DNA from: Verrucomicrobiota bacterium
GTDB lineage: Bacteria > Chlamydiota > Chlamydiia > Chlamydiales > Rhabdochlamydiaceae
Reading direction: 5' to 3'
DNA length: 5,324 nucleotides
Assembly: GCA_903970455.1 (NCBI GenBank)
Contig: CAJCIW010000144.1
Coordinates: forward strand, 1 to 5,324
Each line of letters begins with the position of its first letter. The stretch's first letter is position 1. A model generated the notes under the pieces. The model saw only the letters and a list, made by a program, of their open reading frames with translations. It did no database searches and was not told where the DNA came from. A program made the translations under genes and the position numbers. This document shows, piece after piece, positions 1 through 5,324 of this stretch.

Positions 1-27
1 TGAAAAAACAAGAAGCGGTTCAGACCT

Positions 28-1434
28 ATGCAAATTTCCAGCAACCCTAGAAGAGTCTTGAGCGTCTTTGTTCTGGCAATGCTCAATGTCTCGATCATGG
101 CGAGCTTACGTAATCTGCCGCTCGTAGCGGAATTTGGCCTCAGCGCGATTTTCTTTTTCTTCATCGTTGCCTTATTTTTTTTAGTCCCCTGCGCCCTCAT
201 TTCAGCTGAGCTTGCAACCGGATGGCCGAAATCGGGAGGGATTTACGTTTGGGTCCGGGAAGGATTGGGCGACAAATGGGGATTCATGGCCATATGGATG
301 CAATGGGTTCATAATGTAGCCTGGTATCCTGTGATCATGTCCTTTATCGCGGTCACCCTCGCCTTTTTGGTTTCACCAGCTTTATCGGAAAATAAATTTT
401 ACGTCATCACCGTCATTCTCATCGGATTCTGGGGAATGACTTTGCTGAATTATTTAGGGATAAAGACATCGGGCTGGTTTAGCACGATAGGCGTTATTGT
501 TGGGACCCTTGTGCCGGGTGTGTTTATCATTTTGCTCGGCCTCTATTGGATCTCAACGGGAAATCCGATCCAAACTGAATTGAGCTGGAAGGCTGTTCTT
601 CCTTCAATGCAGGATTTAGGAAATCTTGTGTTTTTAGCGGGACTGTTTCTCGCTTTTTCGGGGATGGAGGTGACGGCTTCCTATGCGAGCGATGTGCAAA
701 AACCTCAGAAAAACTACCCCCGTGCCATTATTTTGGGAGCGGTGATCACTTTTACTCTTTTCATGCTGGGTTCTCTTTCGATTGCTTTTGTGATCCCAAA
801 AAGTGAAATCGGCCTGGTCTCGGGACTCATGGAGGCTTTCCGGACATTTTTTCAGCATTATGAATTGCAATGGATTCTTCCCGTCATGGCCGTTTTACTG
901 ATCGTGGGGGCCATTGCCGAAGTCAATTCCTGGATTATCGGCCCTGTGAGGGGGCTCTACGCGACTTCTCTGCACGGAAACCTTCCTCCCATCTTTCAAA
1001 AACTCAATAAACATGACGTTCCCACTCGCCTTTTACTTTTTCAGGCTATCCTCATGTCGTTGACATCTCTGGTTTTCCTGTACCTGCCCCAGATCAGCAG
1101 CGGATTTTGGATGCTGACCGCCCTCAGCGCGCAGAGTTATTTAGTCATGTACATCCTCATGTTTATCGCCGCCTTGAAACTGCGCTACACGAAGCCGCAT
1201 GTTCCTAGAGCTTACAGGGTTCCATTCAATAATAAGGGAATGTGGCTCTTCTGTTGCCTGGGAATATTTTCTTCTTGTTTCGCGATCATTTTGTGTTTTG
1301 TCCCCCCGGAAAATTTAAAAGTCGGCAATCCCCTGGTTTATGTTCTTCTTCTTTTAATCGGGCTTTTAATCATGTGCGCGATTCCGCTCATCATCCATAA
1401 ATTTAGAAAGCCCCATTGGACATTGAAAAAATGA
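28..1434 (+). CDS. APC-superfamily amino acid permease, GadC-like glutamate/GABA antiporter type
   Basis: An inner-membrane amino acid transporter of 468 residues. About 12 hydrophobic helices are visible, roughly at residues 10-28, 38-60, 84-112, 123-146, 150-173, 195-219, 232-256, 280-303, 333-353, 360-384, 404-425 and 433-457. Family-like segments are ELAT-W-KSGGIYVWV (61-76), GDKWGFMAIWMQW (81-93), the TM6 stretch FSGMEVTASYASDVQKP (210-226) and GPVRGLYAT (305-313), then PP-F-KLNKHDVPTR. They resemble the glutamate:GABA antiporter branch (GadC and relatives), which exchanges amino acids and in some bacteria serves acid resistance. The substrate here is inferred only. The tail after TM12 is about 12 residues and basic, so the C-terminal plug of Escherichia coli GadC is absent. 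An in-frame TGA at positions 1-3 and no other start codon before 28 fix the ATG. The Shine-Dalgarno site is weak (AGAAG near 11-15). The rarA-like gene follows after 26 bases on the same strand. Confidence 0.88.
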   Translation: MQISSNPRRVLSVFVLAMLNVSIMASLRNLPLVAEFGLSAIFFFFIVALFFLVPCALISAELATGWPKSGGIYVWVREGLGDKWGFMAIWMQWVHNVAWYPVIMSFIAVTLAFLVSPALSENKFYVITVILIGFWGMTLLNYLGIKTSGWFSTIGVIVGTLVPGVFIILLGLYWISTGNPIQTELSWKAVLPSMQDLGNLVFLAGLFLAFSGMEVTASYASDVQKPQKNYPRAIILGAVITFTLFMLGSLSIAFVIPKSEIGLVSGLMEAFRTFFQHYELQWILPVMAVLLIVGAIAEVNSWIIGPVRGLYATSLHGNLPPIFQKLNKHDVPTRLLLFQAILMSLTSLVFLYLPQISSGFWMLTALSAQSYLVMYILMFIAALKLRYTKPHVPRAYRVPFNNKGMWLFCCLGIFSSCFAIILCFVPPENLKVGNPLVYVLLLLIGLLIMCAIPLIIHKFRKPHWTLKK

Positions 1435-1452
1435 CCCTTTTCCCTCTAAAAT

Positions 1453-1457
1453 AGGGG
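1453..1457 (+). promoter_or_regulatory. Probable ribosome binding site of the rarA-like gene
   Basis: AGGGG lies only three bases before the ATG at 1461, which is closer than usual. It can pair with CCCT at 1442-1445 around a seven-base loop, so the site could be partly masked in a small hairpin. No other purine-rich site occurs in the 26-base gap after the permease stop codon. The start itself is supported by the conserved N-terminus PLAERLRP at residues 5-12. Confidence 0.45.
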
Positions 1458-1460
1458 TCT

Positions 1461-2726
1461 ATGGTCAACATCCCTTTAGCAGAGCGATTGCGTCCGGCTT
1501 CTTTGAATGAGATCGTTGGGCAGGAGCACCTTCTTGCTGAAGATGGTTTCATCACAAAAATTGTGGGAAATAAAATTCCCCTTTCGGTTTTGCTTTGGGG
1601 CCCTCCTGGATGCGGCAAAACAACGCTGGCCCGCCTTTATGCGAAAGCTTTCTCTGCTCAGTTCGTCAGTTGCAGCGCAGTATCTAACGGGATCTCGGAT
1701 ATAAAAAAACTTATCCACGATCTGGATGAGCAGCCTTTGCTCCATCGCCAGACGATTATTTTCGTCGATGAGATCCACCGTTTCAATAAAGCGCAACAAG
1801 ATGTTTTTCTTCCCTTTTTAGAGAAAGGGACGATGATCTTAATCGGTGCAACGACGGAAAATCCTTCCTTCTCCCTCAATGACGCGTTGCTTTCCCGCTT
1901 GCGCGTTTTGCCTGTGAAATCTTTGGGACAGGAAGGGCTTGAAAAAATTATCGCGCGCTTTGAAAGCCAGGTCCATCCGCTCAACCTCACCTCCAAAGCA
2001 CGGCAATTGCTCGTCGAGTACGCGCATGGGGATGCTCGCCATCTTTTGAACATGATTGAAAATATTGTCCATGGCTCAAAGGAAACAGAGAAACTCGATG
2101 AAAATCGGATTCAAGCTCTTGTATTCAGAAGGAACCCGCTTTATGACAAACAAGCCGAAGGTCACTACAATCTGATTTCCGCTTTGCATAAAGCCGTACG
2201 CGGCTCGGACCCCGATGCGGCCCTTTATTGGCTTGCCAGAATGTTAAAAGGGGGAGAAGATCCCCAATTCATCGCAAGAAGGCTCGTCAGGATGGCAAAT
2301 GAAGACATTGGCCTTGCGGATCCTCAAGCTTTGGCAGTGGCTTTGGATGCGTGGCGTGCCTACGATCACCTCGGTCATCCCGAAGGGGAACTCGCTCTTG
2401 CCCAAGCGATCGTTTATTTGGCATTAAGCCCAAAAAGCAATGCTATCTACATGGCATTCGGCCAAGCTAAAGAGCTAGCGGAGAAGAGTTCCCACTATCC
2501 TCCTCCAAAAACCATCCTGAATGCTCCTACGCGCTTGATGAAGGAGTTTGAATACGGTAAAGGGTATCAATACGACCACGATACGCCTTTGGCTTTCTCT
2601 GGGCAGGATTATTTTCCGGAAGAAATGGGACGCTGTGAATTCTACCGTCCGAAAGAATACGGTTTCGAAAGAGAAATGTCGAAAAGGATCGAGTACTTCA
2701 AAAAACTCAGAGAGAAGTTGAGATAA
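1461..2726 (+). CDS. rarA: Replication-associated recombination protein A (RarA/MgsA), AAA+ ATPase
   Basis: A complete 421-residue RarA (also MgsA; Mgs1/WRNIP1 family), a cytosolic clamp-loader-like AAA+ ATPase acting at stalled or damaged replication forks together with SSB and RecA functions. The N-terminal PLAERLRPASLNEIVGQEHLL (residues 5-25) is typical. The Walker A is GPPGCGKTT (47-55), Walker B is IIFVDEIHRFNKAQQD (99-114), sensor 1 is LIGATTENPSF (127-137), the arginine-finger region is LSRLRV (144-149), and sensor 2 is GDARHLLN (190-197). The C-terminal tetramerisation and MgsA region is recognisable in HYNLISALHKAVRGSDPDAA (235-254), MLKGGEDP--IARRLVRMANEDIGLADP (261-288) and the late HYPPPKTILNAPT (345-357). 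Length matches the family at about 420-450 residues. All catalytic motifs are intact and no frameshift is seen. It follows the permease by 26 bases and may share its transcript, but no functional link is known. The gene ends about five bases before a hairpin oriented for - strand termination. Confidence 0.96.
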   Translation: MVNIPLAERLRPASLNEIVGQEHLLAEDGFITKIVGNKIPLSVLLWGPPGCGKTTLARLYAKAFSAQFVSCSAVSNGISDIKKLIHDLDEQPLLHRQTIIFVDEIHRFNKAQQDVFLPFLEKGTMILIGATTENPSFSLNDALLSRLRVLPVKSLGQEGLEKIIARFESQVHPLNLTSKARQLLVEYAHGDARHLLNMIENIVHGSKETEKLDENRIQALVFRRNPLYDKQAEGHYNLISALHKAVRGSDPDAALYWLARMLKGGEDPQFIARRLVRMANEDIGLADPQALAVALDAWRAYDHLGHPEGELALAQAIVYLALSPKSNAIYMAFGQAKELAEKSSHYPPPKTILNAPTRLMKEFEYGKGYQYDHDTPLAFSGQDYFPEEMGRCEFYRPKEYGFEREMSKRIEYFKKLREKLR

Positions 2727-2786
2727 AAAAAACCCTCCCTCACGTATCATTCTCTTACCATCGCAAGAAAAATGGGGAAGGAGGGT
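2724..2786 (-). terminator. Intrinsic (Rho-independent) terminator, - strand
   Basis: On the - strand, ACCCTCCTTC (2786-2777) pairs with GAGGGAGGGT (2741-2732) in ten base pairs with one G-U, followed at once by eight Ts (2732-2725). The 35-nt apical part can form a further stem, 2750-2756 with 2765-2771 (seven pairs, one wobble, loop of eight). The loop is longer than in most intrinsic terminators. It would end the unassigned RNA and any read-through from the methyltransferase operon. On the + strand the same stem lies just after the rarA-like stop codon but has no uninterrupted T tract behind it, only GTTTGTTTTC about ten bases on, so termination there would be weak. Confidence 0.65.
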
Positions 2787-3046
2787 CAAGAAAGTTTGTT
2801 TTCTCAAGCTTATGGACGAAAGGCTGCTAATGAGGCACGGCCGATCGTCTTTGGACTCTATTAGAGGCCTTGATACCTTGAGAACTCTCCTGCCTTTCAC
2901 GCCTAGACGATTCTTGATCGTCTACAGCAGGGTCAGCGTGAAATTGTCGCTAGGAGACAAACCCTCTTCGGGCATACATAGGATACGGACTACCGATTTC
3001 CTATGCAGCTATGTCGTGAGTCTCATCAAAGGGAATCTGTTCCCTC
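2725..3046 (-). ncRNA. Putative structured non-coding RNA, family not recognised
   Basis: No plausible protein gene fills the 2727-3136 gap, but it is dense in perfect helices. Listed in + coordinates, these are: 3031-3035/3040-3044 (GGGAA with TTCCC); a long hairpin of 2973-2976/3010-3013, 2977-2983/2999-3005 and 2986-2988/2993-2995; 2944-2948/2956-2960; 2895-2902/2936-2943 (8 bp) enclosing 2904-2911/2917-2924 (8 bp); 2801-2808/2877-2884 (8 bp) enclosing 2820-2824/2867-2871; and the terminal stem 2732-2741/2777-2786 followed on the - strand by eight Ts. The T tract and an upstream AT-rich promoter-like segment favour the - strand, with a 5' end near 3046 and a length of about 320 nt. I looked for the tmRNA CCA end and tag, the RNase P GAAAGUCC core, the SRP GGAA hairpin and a 6S-like long rod, and found none. 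It could instead be a structured 3' UTR, or an RNA processed from one, of the methyltransferase operon. The helices are seen; transcription and strand are inferred. Confidence 0.55.
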
Positions 3047-3047
3047 A

Positions 3048-3058
3048 ATATTCAATAT
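3048..3058. repeat. 11-bp palindromic element, copy 1
   Basis: ATATTCAATAT is a five-base inverted repeat around a single central base. Its exact reverse complement is at 3111-3121. The copy overlaps the possible -10 box and start point of the structured RNA, an operator-like position. In such AT-rich sequence, chance or a simple cruciform-prone repeat cannot be excluded. Confidence 0.5.
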
Positions 3059-3110
3059 AACATTTTCTCTTTTATTATTAAATAGCACAAGAAATTAATT
3101 AACTTAAATA

Positions 3111-3121
3111 ATATTGAATAT
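3111..3121. repeat. 11-bp palindromic element, copy 2
   Basis: ATATTGAATAT is the exact reverse complement of the element at 3048-3058. The two centres (3053 and 3116) are 63 bp apart, about six turns of B-DNA, so both would face the same side of the helix. The match does not extend beyond 11 bases on either side. It lies upstream of the presumed RNA promoter and just downstream of the methyltransferase stop codon. Confidence 0.5.
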
Positions 3122-3136
3122 CAGACAATTAAGTAA

Positions 3137-3760
3137 TTAACAAATAGTTTTGTTGATGTAGATTTCCCCTTCCCCCCAAGGAAATTCTCCTGTGAATTGG
3201 TCGACCACATGAAAGCGGCGGCTATACTCGCTTAAAGGGTAGCTGACGGTCACGATTTTTGTCCGGGAGGGGAGTTTTTCAAAAAGAGCTGCCATGGAAA
3301 CGATCTCTTCATCCGAAAGGCACGTTCCATAAAGATAAATGACGGTGGCCTTCGAATAATCGACCGAATGCATATCTTCGCACAGAAAAGTGGTGCGTAA
3401 AGGGGCTTTGCCAGCGACCCCATTTGCCATTCGAATAAAAAAGGGGATCCAATCAATGCCTATCACTTGGCAATTGCAAAGATGGCTTAGAAACAGGGCT
3501 CCCCTCCCTCTTCCGCAGCCGATTTCGAACACAATGTCTTCCGAATGAATACCGCACACCTCTGCAATGCGGGCAAAGACGGGAATAGGCGTCTCGCCAT
3601 AAACGGTTTGCCGTCGTCTACAAAGATGATACGGATTGTGGAAACGATACGCTCTTTTAAGCGCCCGGTCAAACGGGGTAAAGGAGGGAAACAGGCGGCG
3701 CACCTGTTTTTTTTCTCGATAGAGGAACCATTTTACCTTGAGGAAAAGCCAGAAGTTCAT
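3137..3760 (-). CDS. Class I SAM-dependent methyltransferase, substrate unknown
   Basis: A 207-residue protein with a Rossmann-type S-adenosylmethionine fold. Motif I is VFEIGCGRGRGALFLSH (77-93); the following acidic residue expected to bind the ribose of SAM is D103 in VIGIDW (99-104); motif IV is TVIYLYGTCLSDEEI (139-153). YGETP (54-58) precedes the fold. Residues 1-50 are rich in aromatic and basic residues (MNFWLFLKVKWFLYREKKQVRR at the start), with too many charges for a clear transmembrane helix; a peripheral membrane or nucleic-acid contact is possible but unproven. No extra domain indicates the substrate, so protein, RNA and small-molecule targets all remain open. The ATG overlaps the phosphofructokinase stop codon as ATGA and no clear Shine-Dalgarno site precedes it, which suggests translational coupling. 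The gene ends in TAA about 90 bases before the structured RNA. The fold assignment is firm; the function is not. Confidence 0.85.
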   Translation of the reverse strand: MNFWLFLKVKWFLYREKKQVRRLFPSFTPFDRALKRAYRFHNPYHLCRRRQTVYGETPIPVFARIAEVCGIHSEDIVFEIGCGRGRGALFLSHLCNCQVIGIDWIPFFIRMANGVAGKAPLRTTFLCEDMHSVDYSKATVIYLYGTCLSDEEIVSMAALFEKLPSRTKIVTVSYPLSEYSRRFHVVDQFTGEFPWGEGEIYINKTIC

Positions 3761-5324
3761 TCTAGCGTCAGACTTATCGGTACGGAATCGGTCAGGGCTT
3801 TATCTCCAAAAAATTGGATGGGCCCGGGATAACAGTACTGATCTTCCAGTTTCCAACTATCGCGATGTTTTTGAAAATAGGAAAAAGGTTTCCCTTTCAA
3901 ATCGACCAGAGCTTTTTGAATCACGGGTTTTTCCTTCCCTTTCCGCATTTCCACATGCATCAAAAAGGTCAACGGCACGGCGCCGATGCCCCATTCCCGA
4001 ATCGATTTTTCGATGCCGGAAACAAAGGCCATGCAGCCTGTCGCCCCGTGATCGACCAAAAGGGCGGCGGCAAATCCGAGCGCATAACAATACTTGCTGT
4101 CAAAACAGCTGGGATACCCTGCTCTCCCTTCATATCCTAAAAAATGAGGGACGGGAGCGAATTTACCTTTGTACTCCCCTCTTTTTCCAAGCTCTTTGGC
4201 AACGGCTTCGATAAGAAGTCGTTCCGTTTCAATCAACGAGACCTGCACATTTCCATGTGGGTCGCGGGTTCCTAGAAGCTGGCTGCGAATGTGTTCTGGC
4301 AAAGAGAGAAAGCAGCTTTGGGAAGAAGAGGTCAATTGGGAAGAAGAAAAAGAGTTTTCGCTGGTCAGAATTTGATTGAGTTCTTTGATGAGGATGCCGA
4401 TTTCCGGGATAAATTCGATCAGCCCTTCCGGGATGAGAATGACGCCATACTCTTTGCCCGATTCAGCGCGTTTGACAATGAGATCGGCAATCTCGTTCAC
4501 GATTTGGGACAAGGTCATTTTTTTAGCGGCAACCTCTTCTCCGATGAGAGTCAAATTGGGCTGGGCGACTAAGGCGCATTCAAGGGCGATATGAGAGGCC
4601 GACCTCCCCATGAGTTTGATAAAATGGTAGTACTTTTTTGCAGAGAGGGCGTCTCTGGCAATGTTGCCGATGATTTCCGCATACGTCTTGGTTGCCGTAT
4701 CGAATCCGAAGGAGGTGGCCACATAACCATTCTTCAAATCCCCATCGATCGTTTTGGGGACGCCGATCACTTTTGCGGGGCATCCGTGTTTTAAAAAGTA
4801 TTCGGCTAAAATCGCGGCATTCGTATTGGAATCGTCCCCTCCAATGATCACAAGACCATCGAGCTTCATCCTTTGGACAACGGAAAGGGAGGCGCTCAAT
4901 TGTTGTTCCGTCTCAATCTTGGTTCTTCCCGAACCAATCATATCAAAACCGCCTTGGTTCCGGTAAGGCGCGATGAGTTCAGCTGTTAATTCTTTGCTTT
5001 TGCCGGAGATAATCCCGTTGGGGCCATCGAAAAATCCATAAAGGCGCGAGTTGGGATGCAGCTGCTTTAAGCAGTCGTGGATTCCGATGATGACATTATG
5101 GCCGCCGGAAGCCTGGCCTCCAGAGAGCACAACACCGATCTGCAAAGGTTTGGCTCCCCTCTTTTCCCCTTTTTCCCCTTTCAATACCGTTTGGCTGAAT
5201 GTGAGGGGAAATAGAGAGTTGATCTTCTCGTTGGGGGCAGTTGCAATGGAACTTTTTATAAAGCCGACATGGTTCACATCTTGGAGAATAGGAGGCAATT
5301 CAGGAAGATCCTCCCGTCTTGCTA
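3757..5324 (-). CDS. Pyrophosphate-dependent 6-phosphofructokinase (long clade), N-terminus cut by the window edge
   Basis: Transfers phosphate from pyrophosphate to fructose 6-phosphate, reversibly, in cytosolic glycolysis and gluconeogenesis (PPi-PFK). Residues are counted from the TTG codon at 5298. Motifs are LSGGQASGGHNVI (58-70), GGDDSNTNAAILAEYF (153-168), PKTIDGDLKN (181-190), MGRSASHIALECAL (230-243), IPEGL (289-293) and LGYEGRAGYPSCFD (387-400). The second Asp of GGDDS and the Lys of PKTIDGD are the known marks of PPi rather than ATP specificity. The reading frame stays open from 5298 to the edge, reading ARREDLPE before LPPILQD. LPELPPILQ fits the conserved N-terminus of this family, so the TTG is not the start and perhaps 15-25 further residues lie outside. 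Unusual local features are a KGEKGEKRG linker (40-48), a serine-rich loop (about 312-328) and GGQASGGHN where GGQAPGGHN is usual. The gene is the promoter-proximal partner of the methyltransferase, overlapping it by four bases. Confidence 0.94.
   Translation of the reverse strand, partial: ARREDLPELPPILQDVNHVGFIKSSIATAPNEKINSLFPLTFSQTVLKGEKGEKRGAKPLQIGVVLSGGQASGGHNVIIGIHDCLKQLHPNSRLYGFFDGPNGIISGKSKELTAELIAPYRNQGGFDMIGSGRTKIETEQQLSASLSVVQRMKLDGLVIIGGDDSNTNAAILAEYFLKHGCPAKVIGVPKTIDGDLKNGYVATSFGFDTATKTYAEIIGNIARDALSAKKYYHFIKLMGRSASHIALECALVAQPNLTLIGEEVAAKKMTLSQIVNEIADLIVKRAESGKEYGVILIPEGLIEFIPEIGILIKELNQILTSENSFSSSQLTSSSQSCFLSLPEHIRSQLLGTRDPHGNVQVSLIETERLLIEAVAKELGKRGEYKGKFAPVPHFLGYEGRAGYPSCFDSKYCYALGFAAALLVDHGATGCMAFVSGIEKSIREWGIGAVPLTFLMHVEMRKGKEKPVIQKALVDLKGKPFSYFQKHRDSWKLEDQYCYPGPIQFFGDKALTDSVPISLTLE
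4318..4347. repeat. 18-bp-period tandem repeat inside the phosphofructokinase gene
   Basis: TTGGGAAGAAGA occurs at 4318-4329 and again at 4336-4347, a period of 18 bases or six codons. On the coding strand it gives SSSQLT followed by SSSQSC (about residues 318-329), part of a serine-rich loop between the IPEGL segment and the conserved LLGTRDPHGN. The in-frame period suggests replication slippage in a surface loop that tolerates length change. Confidence 0.7.

Larger units (their letters stand above)
3046..3136 (-). promoter_or_regulatory. AT-rich leader with a possible -10 box for the structured RNA
   Basis: This strongly AT-rich segment separates the methyltransferase stop codon from the structured RNA. 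On the - strand, TATATT (3059-3054) is a fair -10 match and would place the first transcribed base near 3046, just before the GGGAACAGATTCCC hairpin. No good -35 hexamer lies 17 bases upstream (TTTAAT at best), and TTGTGC further up is too distant at 25 bases. No GC-rich terminator for the methyltransferase mRNA is visible here, so read-through into the RNA is possible. Confidence 0.35.

Noticed and set aside
1435..1460. Terminator between the permease and the rarA-like gene
   Set aside because: The CCCT/AGGG pairing is only four bp and no T tract follows. It is more relevant as possible masking of the ribosome binding site.
2727..3046. tmRNA, RNase P RNA, 6S RNA or SRP RNA in the central gap
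   Set aside because: I found no CCA end or tag frame, no GAAAGUCC core, no SRP GGAA hairpin, and no single long rod with a central bubble on either strand. A short likeness of GTGAAAGGCAGG to an RNase P segment is not backed by the rest of that RNA's conserved core.
2812..3060. A possible 82-codon + strand protein beginning at ATG 2812
   Set aside because: No Shine-Dalgarno site precedes the ATG, the translation resembles no family I know, and the stretch coincides almost exactly with the perfect helices of the structured RNA, which explain the sequence better.
3031..3070. + strand terminator formed by GGGAATCTGTTCCC
   Set aside because: The five-bp stem is followed by TCAATATTCAAT, not a T tract, and the next T-rich stretch is about 15-20 bases away. 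It fits better as a 5' hairpin of a - strand RNA.
5155..5185. G-quadruplex on the - strand in GGGGAAAAAGGGGAAAAGAG-type sequence
   Set aside because: Only three runs of four Gs are present and no fourth run lies close by. The pattern is explained by the repeated Lys-Gly-Glu codons of the linker in the phosphofructokinase.

Overview
The window carries four protein genes in two convergent pairs, separated by a 410-base gap that looks like an unassigned structured RNA gene. Base composition is moderate and the coding density is bacterial. The long-clade pyrophosphate-dependent phosphofructokinase (motifs GGDDS and PKTIDGDLK) together with a GadC-type amino acid antiporter would suit a Chlamydiae-like (environmental chlamydia) genome. 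Spirochaetes, Planctomycetes and other groups with the long PPi-PFK remain possible, so this assignment is inference and not a reading of the sequence.

Left half, + strand: a 468-residue, 12-helix APC-superfamily permease of the glutamate/GABA antiporter type (28-1434) is followed after 26 bases by a complete RarA/MgsA-type AAA+ ATPase of replication-fork maintenance (1461-2726). The short gap permits co-transcription, although the two functions are unrelated.

Right half, - strand: the PPi-dependent 6-phosphofructokinase enters from beyond the right edge of the window (its N-terminus is missing) and ends at 3757. It overlaps by four bases (ATGA) the start of a 207-residue class I SAM-dependent methyltransferase of unknown substrate (3137-3760). 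The overlap implies an operon with translational coupling.

Centre, 2727-3136: no convincing protein gene. Read on the - strand, this stretch has a possible -10 box in an AT-rich leader, then a series of strong helices (8, 8, 8, about 14, 5, 5 and 5 bp), and ends in a 10-bp stem followed directly by eight Ts, as expected for an intrinsic terminator. I compared it by eye with tmRNA, RNase P RNA, 6S RNA and SRP RNA and recognised none of their conserved cores. It is the most interesting object in the window: either a free-standing small RNA of about 320 nt or a structured 3' UTR of the methyltransferase operon. Two identical 11-bp AT-rich palindromes whose centres lie 63 bp apart flank its presumed promoter.
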